This document shows positions 1 through 9,651 of a DNA stretch of 64,000 nucleotides, one piece after another. Below the pieces are notes generated by a model. The model saw only the letters and a program-made list of their open reading frames with translations. It was not told the origin of the DNA and did no database searches. Made by a program: the position numbers and the translations under genes. This stretch comes from Lonicera japonica. Its lineage: Eukaryota; Streptophyta; Magnoliopsida; Dipsacales; Caprifoliaceae. The first letter of the stretch is position 1; every line of letters starts with the position of its first letter. The stretch is taken from positions 17,819,127 through 17,883,126 of the forward strand of contig CM038467.1 in assembly GCA_021464415.1 (NCBI GenBank). The letters are read 5' to 3'.

Positions 1-695
1 AAACCAAATCAATCTATTTCTTCCTTTGAAAAAATGTGTTTTTTTTTTGTGTTCTTAAACACACCCACATTATTATTCTTCTCACCCTTATAAAAGTCAA
101 ACTCCAAATTCAAATGATGTAAAAAATAGCCTAAAATCCTTTCTTCTCACCTCATTTTATCTCTTAACAAAAAACCTTCGCCTATTATTTTTGACTTATC
201 TTTAATGCACATACTAATTTTATTTTCACCACACTTAGTATTTTATTTATTTTACCTAAAAATATATAAACTTACCCTAATTTTATCTTAATACTCACTC
301 TACAAAAATTTTTTTCTTTTCTTCTTAATCCACCCTCCATCGTTGGCAAAATTAATACGGCAGTTTTGCGTTATATCCAGTAAAAAAAGCTAAAGAAATT
401 ACGTGTATTCAAAACTAATATTTGTTTCTCCTTCCCTATTTTAATGATAGAAAAACTACATGAGTCTTTATATATACATATGTATATATATTACAACTTT
501 GATTAAGAAAAGCAATATTTGTTATATAACTTAATGTTATTTTTACAATAATTACTATTATAATTTATTGATTTATGGATTTATGGATTTAAAATATATT
601 TTTTTATTATTATTCAATTGATTACATCTTTTTGTTGATTGAATAATGATTACCCAAATGATCATTGCATTAGTTATATTATATTAATTTGATTC
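1..695. other. AT-rich intergenic DNA, no gene seen
   Basis: Low-complexity A/T-rich sequence with poly-T and poly-A runs and a TATA-type microsatellite around 470-490. No open reading frame with recognisable protein similarity and no terminal repeats were seen. It ends at the target-site duplication of the hAT-like element. Confidence 0.5.
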
Positions 696-703
696 AATAT
701 TAA

Positions 704-1522
704 TAGGGATGGTAACGGGTCGAGGTGGGGACGGGTTTGTCTCCTCCATCCCCAAATCCATCCCCATCCCCAATTTTAAGGTTGTGGGTATTGCCCATCC
801 TTATCCCCACCGGGTAATGGCTATTCATGGGGAACCCGATTTTTTTTTTAACAAAGATAAAAAAATTTAGTTTAACTAGCCAAAAAATGTTAAAAAAGTT
901 TTATTGTTCCTTCCAACAGTTGCTTTTAAAACTCTAATTAAATTTAGAGTCTATGAAATGGAGATGGAAAGAACATATATTAACATAAACCTTTCTTAAA
1001 ATTTTGAAAAGATGGGAGGAAAACAATGAACTATGAAAGCATATGAGTATAAATGACAAAAAATCAATGTAATAATGAAACGCTTGCCGGAATCAAGAAG
1101 TAGTCAGTGGTGTTGGTTAGTGGAGAGAGGTTAGGTTGTGCAAAGAGAATATGATAAATAAATTAGTAAACTTTATTTTACCTTTTAAGGTTTTCCAATA
1201 TTATATTATATAATATAAATATAAATTAATAATAATATAGATATATATATATATAGTTGGAGCCTGCATACAATATACTAATATTTCAAAATATGAAAGT
1301 GGCTTACATTTAAACCAGCGGGTGCAATGTTAGTGTTATATGTACATAGTATACCGGGGGCAGGTTTAGGGGTAAGTACCCTAATCCCCGACCCTACCTT
1401 GATTATTTTTGAAAATCTCCGACTCGACCCATACACGACACCGATTATTATCCTTCATAACCGACCCCGTTGAGTCAAATACTCATGGATACCCATCCTT
1501 GCGAATATTTTTGCCATCCCTA
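704..1522. mobile_element. Non-autonomous hAT-like transposon (MITE)
   Basis: The 819-bp element starts TAGGGATGGTAAC and ends with the inverse of TAGGGATGGCAA, the type of terminus common to plant hAT elements. It is flanked by a perfect 8-bp duplication, aatattaa, at 696-703 and 1523-1530, which is the hAT target-site length. Subterminal DNA is rich in GGGT/ACCC and GGGGA motifs near both ends. No transposase reading frame is present, so it could only have moved in trans. The perfect duplication with only modest terminal mismatch suggests a fairly young insertion. Confidence 0.8.
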
Positions 1523-1530
1523 AATATTAA

Positions 1531-3692
1531 GGATTGAAGTTTAATGAATAGATGCATTTAATATAATTTTACTTAATGATATATACGATACAAAAAAACA
1601 AGTTTAATGATTACAATATGCCGTGCTAATGGTCAAACATCATTTTTTGCCTAAAATAAATTTAAGAGATTTCTTTATGAATTATTTTTATAGCAAAAAG
1701 GGAACTGTTATGACGTACATTTGATATTTATTTATACAATATATAAGTGATATTATTTTTGTTATGTCCCTCAAATTTTAATTGTGTAATTTTCTAATGA
1801 TTGGTAAAATACAAAAAGTGAAGTACTTTTATTAAATATGAATAAGTGAAACATTTGAAGGTTTATGGGTGAGGTGCAAATTTTTTTAACTAGGTGAGAA
1901 GAATTTTTTTCTAGATTCATATAAGATTTTTATGTTTTAGTTTTAGTGACGACGGAAATTAATGTCCCTATAATGCATTCCATAAACTCACCCCACCACT
2001 AGGGTGAATTGAAAGTTTTTTTGAAAAATAAGTGGGGTAAGAAGAAAATATTCTCCCTTTTTTTATACATGTATTGCGCACTAATATTAGATACACACAT
2101 GTTTGAGCTTGAAGAAGAAAAGAAAAGAGAAGGGAAAGAGCTCGAGCTCGTGACCTTCTTTGTAGTTGGAATCTTATTTGAATCTCATCGCTCGAAAGAC
2201 AAGACTATTATTGTCATATTAAAAGTTTCATTAACAAAAAGTAACAAGAGTTCTAACAATGGGATCCAAAGTTTGATTTTAAAAGTAAAGAGTACAATAA
2301 AAATATTAATTGATCATGTGTATTTTTTGTTCCAGTGTAATGGAATATTATTTTTTATATCACAAAAATATCTTAAAACCACCTAAAGTAAAAATAAAAA
2401 GAAGGTATAAAAGTATACTATACACACCAATTTTTTTTGGGTAAAATTAAGAAATGCATTTTGTGCTTTAAGTAAAAAATATAATATTTAATTTGTGATA
2501 TTTGTAATATATTAAGAACATGTATGTAAAATAAAAAATAAAATCAAACATTATCTTCACACATTCTTCTCGCGAAAGACTCACGAACCTCCTCAATTTA
2601 AAACTTTATTTGCATGGAAATAATAGACTCATCATATAAGTGACTAATTCTTTATATTGTTAGTTATGTATCATCATATATCAATTTATTTATACTTATA
2701 CGCACTTCAGTGTTCAAACGGTTTGAGGAAGATGATGAATTCAAAGATTATCTTAAAGCACTCAAATATCTACACTGATGATAAAGTAGTGTGTGTTGGG
2801 TATGTAGATATATGTATCATTTGCTTGTCTTTCTTTAAAACTTGTAATAAATTAGCTCGATTTTGAAAAGCAAAATATCGTTGTTGGCCATACAGAGCAG
2901 AGAAAATAAGATATATTTGGCACCCTGTTTTCGAAAATAGGATAATATTTTGATTATACTCTACCAAATAAAATATGATAAATTCAATGAGATATTGCTG
3001 AAACCTAATATTTGGCCGTGTGGTGCCGATAATTAAAGATATAGTTAGCAATAAACTACCGAATATAAAATTTATATTAAGATTAAGATCGGCTAAACAT
3101 TACCTAAACAAAAAAGAGTTTGCATCTTATTGTCGAATATTGGATTACAAACTCAACTATCATGTGCTGAGATAAGGTATTGAATTCAACACTGTGTAAT
3201 TTGTCGAAAAAGGAATTTGTATCGAAAATAAAATCGGTGAGATATTGCCGAAACCTAAAATTTAGCAATGAGGTGTTGAGATTTGTCTATATTTTCGGTA
3301 ATACTATGACAAGATTGACGGACAAATTCAGTAATATTTTAACACATTTTCATAATTTTCAAATTTATGTCACAAACTTATAAAAACAAGTCAATATTCC
3401 AAACATACAAGTGATGATAGACGGAGGAGGACAGATGGTGTTGGTAACGCTTGCATACGGGGACGATGGTGTGGAGAAAATATTAATTTAATTCATTGTT
3501 TCTAGTGGTGTATTAAGAGATTTTTGTGTACTTCTATAGTAATTTTCAATATGTAATATTTTAAATTAATTAATTATCTTGTGGTCTAGTGGTATTTTAC
3601 GACTTTTATTACCTTTATGTATTAATTTTCAAGTAGTTTTAAAATATTTTTATAGTGTAAATAAAATCTCTCATTTTTATATACCGTTAATA
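1531..3692. other. AT-rich intergenic DNA with a degenerate direct repeat
   Basis: No supportable gene. The 125-codon open frame near 2009-2386 starts at a non-ATG codon and is lysine/isoleucine-rich as expected from AT-rich DNA. A motif reading roughly tgagatattgcYgaaacctaa occurs twice, near 2979 and 3239, so part of 2.9-3.3 kb is an old direct duplication or a decayed mobile element. Confidence 0.4.
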
Positions 3693-3700
3693 TTAATCTA

Positions 3701-5086
3701 GGGTGGTGATGTTGGCACCCCCCATATTTATTGGTAATATTCCCACTCTTGCTAATACTCACACTTTTTCTTTTTTCTTTTAATAATACTCCCACTTTAT
3801 ACAAAACACTCCCACCACTCCCACTTATTTTTAGGAATTAATCTCATACTTAATTAATTAATAACATGATTAACTAATTAACTGCATAATAACATAAAAC
3901 AAATTACCCCAAACTAACCCCAAAAATTCTCCACCATCTCTACCATCTTCTCAAACAAGCAAAATTACCATCTCTACCATCTTTTTTATCTAACAACAAA
4001 TTTTGGTAGCACCAAAACAACAAATAAAACCTCCATTAATGCAAAACTCTAAGTTTGGGAAGAATGGTATAAACAAAACAAAACAAAACCTCCATTGATG
4101 CAAAACTCAAAATTTGAAAATAATGGTAGAAAAAAGAGAAACTTTGTAATAAAGGAAGAAAAACAAGCAAGAAAGAGTTAATAAAAGAGAGACATACATG
4201 TTTTTGTTTTGTTTTATTGTTTATATGATTTTTATAGCATACACATCAAATATATAAATAAAAAACAAAATTTTCTGTTTAAAACACGAAGAAGGCTTAC
4301 TCGGTTCTCCGTAACCGAGTTGCAGGCTTGTACACTCGGCTGCTCTCAACCGAGTATAAAATCCCATAAAATGTCATGCTCTCGGGACCTTCATTCGGTT
4401 GAGAGCAGCCGAGTGTTGTTATATTCTGCTCGGCTATGAGCAACCGAGTGACATTAATCACACTCGGTTGCTTTCAACCGAATGAAGGCCCCGAGAGCAT
4501 TACATTTTATGAGATTTCATACTCGGTTGAGAGCAACCGAGTGTACAAGCCTGCAACTCGATTACGGAGAACCGAATAAACATTTTTCGTGTTTCCTTTC
4601 ATTAACTTTTTCTTATTTGTTTTCCTTTCCTTATTTTAAAGTTTCTCTCTTTTTTCTACTATTATTCTTAACTTTTGAGTTTTGCATCAATGGAGGTTTT
4701 GTTTATACCATTCTCCTCAAATTTAGAGTTTTGCATTAATGGATGTTTTGTTTGTTGGTTTTCTTATCTTGTTCCAAAGTTTCATTTTTTCCTTCCATTT
4801 TTCTCAAGCTTACCCTTTTGCATCAATAGTGGAGATCAAAGTTTTGTTGCCTATTTTGGTAGAAGAGATGAATTTTTGAGGAAAATTTATTTGGGGATAA
4901 ATGTTTGATTAACTTTGGAGGGAGATTCATTAACTTTTATTTTAAATAAAAACAAGTGGGTGAAAAATTAGTTTATGGTTAATTAACTTTTGTACTAAAA
5001 AAGATGAAATGGGGTGGAAATAATATTTTTTTTTGTTTTGTTAAAAGTGTTACCAATAAATATTGGGAGTGCCAACATCGCCGCCC
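3701..5086. mobile_element. Foldback-type transposon with very long inverted repeats
   Basis: The whole 1386-bp segment is an imperfect palindrome. It starts GGGTGGTGATGTTGGCAC and ends with the inverse of GGGCGGCGATGTTGGCAC. The arms stay alignable inward, including paired 'cctccattRatgcaaaactc' type segments near 4030/4090 on the left and 4680/4730 on the right, to a centre near 4438. A perfect 8-bp duplication, ttaatcta, flanks it at 3693-3700 and 5087-5094, which fits a hAT-size target site; a Mutator-like origin with an eroded ninth base is possible. No transposase frame is present. Its right end is about 260 bp upstream of the purine gene start codon, so it abuts that promoter. Confidence 0.75.
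4299..4577. repeat. Seven 22-nt palindromes, symmetrically spaced
   Basis: Seven 22-nt inverted repeats of the form ACTCGGTT-6 nt-AACCGAGT (with small variations) start at 4299, 4334, 4393, 4428, 4462, 4521 and 4556. The start-to-start steps are 35, 59, 35, 34, 59 and 35, symmetric about the middle unit at 4428-4449, which is the centre of the surrounding foldback element. Each unit could form its own small hairpin, and the whole region could fold into one long hairpin. The function is unknown; transposase-binding subterminal repeats or by-products of palindrome growth are possible. Confidence 0.8.
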
Positions 5087-5239
5087 TTAATCTAAGTTTG
5101 ACTTTAACACAAAAGTTAAAGAGTGTTGAATATACGAAAAGAGTAATTTTTGATAAATATAAAATTTGACCTAAAAAATTAATATATTTATTATTTATTA
5201 ATAAAAATATAATATAATATAATTATTTTAATTAATCAA

Positions 5240-5246
5240 TATATAA
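5240..5246 (+). promoter_or_regulatory. Candidate TATA box of the amidophosphoribosyltransferase gene
   Basis: The sequence tatataa lies 100 bp upstream of the ATG at 5346. A start roughly 30 bp downstream (about 5272) would give a C/T-rich leader of about 75 nt, ordinary for a plant nuclear gene. The region is AT-rich, so chance is a real alternative. Confidence 0.4.
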
Positions 5247-5345
5247 CGAAAAGAAAACTAGAGAAACAAAGTGGTATTCAACTGTTCATTCAACATCTCT
5301 CTGTCCTGTGCGCTACACACTCCTTTAACCCTCCCACGAACAACC

Positions 5346-7375
5346 ATGGCTGCTGCAACCGCCACCAGTACGACCGCCACAGCCTCCAATCTGTTACCCT
5401 CTCTCCCCAAACTCTACCAAACCACCTCCCTCTTCTCCAAAACCCTAACAAACCCCTCCTTTCCCAACACCCGCTTCTCCCTCTCGGCAAAAAACCCTAT
5501 CTCCGATTTTTTCACCACCCACAAATCAAACCCCGACCAACATTCACTCACCTTTGACCACCACGACGATAAGCCCCGCGAAGAGTGCGGCGTCGTCGGC
5601 ATCTACGGCGACCCCGAGGCCTCCCGCCTCGCCTACCTGGCCCTCCACGCCCTCCAACACCGCGGACAGGAAGGCGCCGGCATCGTCGCCGTCCACGACA
5701 ACGTCCTCCAGTCCGTCACCGGCGTCGGCCTAGTCTCCGATGTATGTATATACCCATATTTATTTATTATTAAATTAATTATACAGGTCTAAATATAATT
5801 GCTGATAAAATTTACTTTAACAAAGTGTTTAGGTTGTTTCCACTAATCATGATTTTACAGTTAGTTCAAAGGAAAATGTTACTCGCACTAAATTTTTTTT
5901 TTCTGTACAAGTTGAAGTAGCACCCGTCAAATGAATCGGCGATGGCATACATTTTTAATGTTCCTAAGTAGGTTTAGTATTGATCTTTATTGAATCGCGT
6001 TCAGTAGAAGCATTATAATTAATACATTAATTCTTACAAGGTATTCAGCGAGTCAAAGCTTGACAAGCTCCCGGGTGACATCGCCATAGGTCATGTCCGC
6101 TACTCCACCGCTGGTTCCTCCATGCTCAAAAATGTCCAACCCTTCGTAGCCGGTTACCGATTCGGTTATGTCGGAGTTGCTCATAACGGTAATTTGGTAA
6201 ATTATCAAGCTCTTCGTGCTATGCTTGAGGACAATGGATCAATTTTCAATACTAGCTCTGATACGGAGGTTGTTCTTCACCTGATTGCTATATCTAAGGC
6301 TCGACCATTCTTTTTGAGAATTGTCGAGGCATGTGAGCAGCTCGAGGGAGCTTATTCGATGGTGTTCTTGACTGAAGACAAATTGGTTGCTGTTCGAGAC
6401 CCGTTAGGGTTTCGTCCATTGGTGATGGGGAGGAGAAGCAACGGTGCTGTAGTTTTTGCATCTGAAACTTGTGCTTTAGACTTAATTGAGGCTACGTATG
6501 AGAGGGAAGTTTACCCTGGTGAAGTATTAGTTGTTGACAAAGACGGTGTTCAATCACTTTGCCTAATGCCACATCAGGAACCAAAATCTTGTATCTTTGA
6601 GCATATATACTTTGCTCTGCCCAATTCAGTGGTTTTTGGTAGGTCAGTTTACGAGTCCCGTCACCTGTTTGGTGAAATTCTTGCCACAGAATCATCGGTT
6701 GATTGCGATGTTGTGATAGCCGTGCCAGATTCTGGGGTTGTGGCTGCACTTGGGTATGCTGCAAAAGCAGGGGTGGCATTTCAACAAGGGCTTATAAGGT
6801 CCCATTATGTTGGGAGGACCTTTATTGAGCCTTCACAAAAGATTAGGGATTTTGGGGTGAAGCTCAAGCTCTCGCCGGTTAGGGCAGTACTGGAAGGGAA
6901 GAGAGTTGTTGTTGTTGATGACTCGATTGTGAGGGGTACTACATCTTCCAAAATAGTAAGGTTGCTAAAGGAGGCTGGGGCGAAAGAAGTCCATATGAGG
7001 ATTGCAAGCCCGCCAATTATTGCGTCTTGTTACTATGGAGTGGACACACCTAGTGCTGAGGAACTGATATCTAATAGGATGAGTGTGGAGGAAATTAGGG
7101 ACTTTATTGGGTCAGATTCACTTGCTTTTTTGCCGATGGATAGCTTGAAGAATTTGCTTGGCAGTGATTCTCCAAACTTTTGTTATGCTTGCTTCACAGG
7201 GAAATACCCTGTGGAGCCTACCGGTAAGGTGAAACACGTTGGTGATTTTCTGGATGATGGGTTGATTGGAAGTGTAGACTCCATTGACGAGGGTTGGATC
7301 CAAGGAACTAGAAATCAGAAAGGGAAGAAGAGTAGGGATGACAGAGAGAAAGAGGAAGATAAAGTTTCAGTATAG
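5346..7375 (+). CDS. ASE: Amidophosphoribosyltransferase, chloroplastic (2 exons)
   Basis: Catalyses PRPP + glutamine to phosphoribosylamine, the first committed step of de novo purine synthesis, in plastids. Exons are 5346-5741 and 6041-7375, joined at gat|gtatgt...acaag|gta, giving 576 aa (plant enzymes are about 560-590). The ATG at 5346 sits in acaaccATGGCT; the upstream extension of the frame starts at GTG only. Residues 1-80 are Ser/Thr/Ala-rich and acid-poor at the start, as in a transit peptide plus propeptide. Cys81 (ECGVVGI) would be the N-terminal nucleophile of the glutaminase domain after processing; HALQHRGQEGAG follows. The PRPP loop DDSIVRGTT is at 425-433. Cys316, Cys462, Cys513 and Cys516 match the expected 4Fe-4S ligands. 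All key residues are present, so it looks functional. As I recall, Arabidopsis homologues lack introns, so this one may be lineage-specific. Confidence 0.96.
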
Positions 7376-7862
7376 TTGTCTTTGCTTGGGAAATTTTGAA
7401 TGCGATGCTGCTGGTTTACAGTTAGATTATAGGAGTTTATTTTTTATTTTTTTCTTCTCGAGTGGAGTGAGTTGATTCTAGGGCATATCTTAGTTCTTAA
7501 TTTCAATACTACGTTGTCTGTTTTTTTTTTTTGTTTTTTTCTTTTCTGGGATAATTTGGGTTTGGTGAAGCTTTTAGCAATTTTGGTATATCCTCCGGCT
7601 CTCGGACAACTTACTTTGAAATTCAGTTTAAGATTTTAATTGAGATTACTTATGCCCTTAATTGAGATTACTATACTGTTGGTATTGTTGGTTTTATTGT
7701 ACTAGTGGTTATGGAAAGTCTAGTGTGTGATTCTTGAGAAACTACAGATGCCAGCTTTGTGGTGCTGCTGGTAATTGTAACGGGATTTTGCTAATATGAA
7801 GTTAGTGCAAGTGCTCATTTGTTTCAATTTTTTTGCAGCTGTGAATACAAAATGCGTAATAT
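7376..7862 (+). other. 3' flank of the purine gene
   Basis: T-rich sequence downstream of the stop codon, expected to contain the 3'UTR and polyadenylation region; no definite AATAAA signal stands out. It ends in the 5' copy of the 18-bp duplication around the L1 fragment. Confidence 0.4.
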
Positions 7863-8071
7863 TTTTTTTTTTCTAACAAAAGGAGCACTGCATTAAATTA
7901 GATCAAAATCAAGAGCATCACAACAGACTCTCAACACCCACAGACAGACATAGAACTAGCCGCTTTCGCCAACACATAAGCAGCATGGTTCGCTGACCTA
8001 CGGATAAAAACAAACTCATACTCGATAAAACTACTAGCCAACCTCTTGCAGTCTTAAACTATAGACCCAAC
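7863..8071 (-). mobile_element. 5'-truncated L1-type LINE insertion
   Basis: The segment begins with a T run (a poly-A tail read on the minus strand) and is flanked by a perfect 18-bp duplication, atacaaaatgcgtaatat, at 7845-7862 and 8072-8089, the signature of target-primed reverse transcription. Read on the minus strand it encodes the end of a plant L1 RNase H domain, with DCKRLASSF, FVFIRRSANHAAY and VLAKAA visible, then stops. Only about 209 bp of the 3' end was inserted. It is related to, but not the same copy as, the larger remnant at 20.8-22.6 kb. The intact duplication indicates a recent event. Confidence 0.85.
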
Positions 8072-8089
8072 ATACAAAATGCGTAATAT

Positions 8090-8477
8090 GAGTCGCTAAC
8101 TTTGGCATAAAGAAAGTAGGAATGGATAAATAACTCATTAATCAAGGGGCATGCGGAACCTTAGACACATGAAATGGAATAAAGACGGACCAAGCGACTC
8201 GTGGATGTAACCAAAATTAACATCACTATGGTTGGGGTTAGGTGTGTTGCGGTGAATATGAAAATCAATTGAATCAAATTGATTTGTTAAAAATATTACT
8301 GAAAAAAAAAAGTATATGTTTGGTTCGAATTTGAGGTGTGTGCCAATGTAAAACCGAAACAGAATCAAACCAAACTGAATCATTGCATAAATGACTAAAA
8401 AATAGTATTATTTCACTATTTAAAATTTTATACTCTTAAAATTAACCAGCTTCATTGAGAACTTGATTCTTTGACCT
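8090..8477. other. Intergenic DNA between LINE fragment and MITE
   Basis: AT-rich sequence. An 81-codon minus-strand frame at 8138-8383 has no recognisable domain and looks like chance. Nothing else identified. Confidence 0.4.
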
Positions 8478-8486
8478 ATCATGAAT

Positions 8487-8877
8487 AGGTAAGGTTCAAG
8501 TTATACTGGCGTAAAATTAAATAATTTTACACCAATTTATAACTTTTTTCTCATATTCATAATTTATCAATTTCATTGTTGGATTAGTTATTTTTGCTTG
8601 CATTTATCAAGTATGCAAAGTTTCAAATTAATTTTGTAACTATTTAATCGATACACTTAGTTTTACTTAAATTTTATAAGGCTAGTAATTTAATATATAA
8701 TATGATTATGATGAGGAGTTTCTACAACTTTGATTAATTTAATTTTTTGCATGAATATTTGATATGTAATAATGATATAATGTAACAGATAAATCAATAA
8801 ATTATGAAGTTGAGAAAAAATTATTAATGGGTGTAACACTTCTTTCTTTTACACCCGATGTAACTTGAACCTTCCAA
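8487..8877. mobile_element. Mutator-like MITE
   Basis: A 391-bp element with terminal inverted repeats sharing AAGGTTCAAGTTA, extending inward as diverged matches over about 70 bp (tgtaaaa and ttctcat/aataattt blocks on both arms). It is flanked by a perfect 9-bp duplication, atcatgaat, at 8478-8486 and 8878-8886, which is the Mutator target-site length. There is no coding capacity. Confidence 0.75.
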
Positions 8878-8886
8878 ATCATGAAT

Positions 8887-9651
8887 ATTAGAGTTATATT
8901 ATGAATGTAAAAGTTAATATTTTTTTTGTTTAAAATAAGTAAGAACGAACATAGAGTTAATATATTACTGACTTAGACCCAAAGAATATATGTATATATA
9001 TATATAACATAAGAGTTATTAGTTTTTTGACTAAAATAAGTGTTACTTAATGATTTATTTTTTCAAAATAAATATGTTTATAAACTGAATAAATCGAACT
9101 TTTAAAATTGGTTCGAGTCTCCTGGCTTTCACCCTGACCTAAACCAAAAACACCTCTAATCAAACACCTCTAAAAACACCTCTAATCAAATTCAAGCAAT
9201 CAAACTAAGGCCAAAAGTAAATTACAAGTCGGACCAATATACGAATCTCTAGCAAAACAATCGTTAAATTCCACATGATATATTGAAAATTGGAAATCAT
9301 TTGCAACTGGAAGCCCGCATATTTGTGTTTAATGATTTTTTCGGTTTCTTATAATCTTTGATTTCAACCATGCATATACGCAGCCCTAACTAGACAAACG
9401 CAATCAACAACAAAAGGAAGAAGCATAATATTGAGTCAATAAAGCCAAGATTACTTTAACTAAATGCAGATGCATATTATGGGAAACAAATTTCAATAAA
9501 TCCATAATCTCAGCATTTATTCATCCCCTCCCATTCAAAAAATAAATAGCATCATCGTGATAAAAAGTTAACAATTTGAAGCCTAAAAATTGGTACATCC
9601 ATGAACCATACGCCTCTTTTAACATATAATATCAGAGACGCTACTGCCAAA
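8887..9651 (-). other. 3' flank of DUS3
   Basis: AT-rich sequence with a short TA microsatellite near 8988-9005 and three copies of aacacctcta around 9146-9185. The DUS3 3'UTR should lie at the right end of this stretch, since the gene is read leftward and stops at 9652. Confidence 0.4.

Noticed and set aside
2009..2386. 125-codon open frame
   Set aside because: It lacks an ATG at its start, has Lys/Ile/Phe-rich composition expected of AT-rich DNA, and no domain.
4299..4577. CRISPR-like array
   Set aside because: The regularly spaced palindromes lie in a eukaryotic foldback element; spacers are mirror images of each other and there are no cas genes.
4209..4908. Three overlapping small frames in the foldback element
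   Set aside because: They are read-through of inverted repeats and hairpins; no protein-like features.
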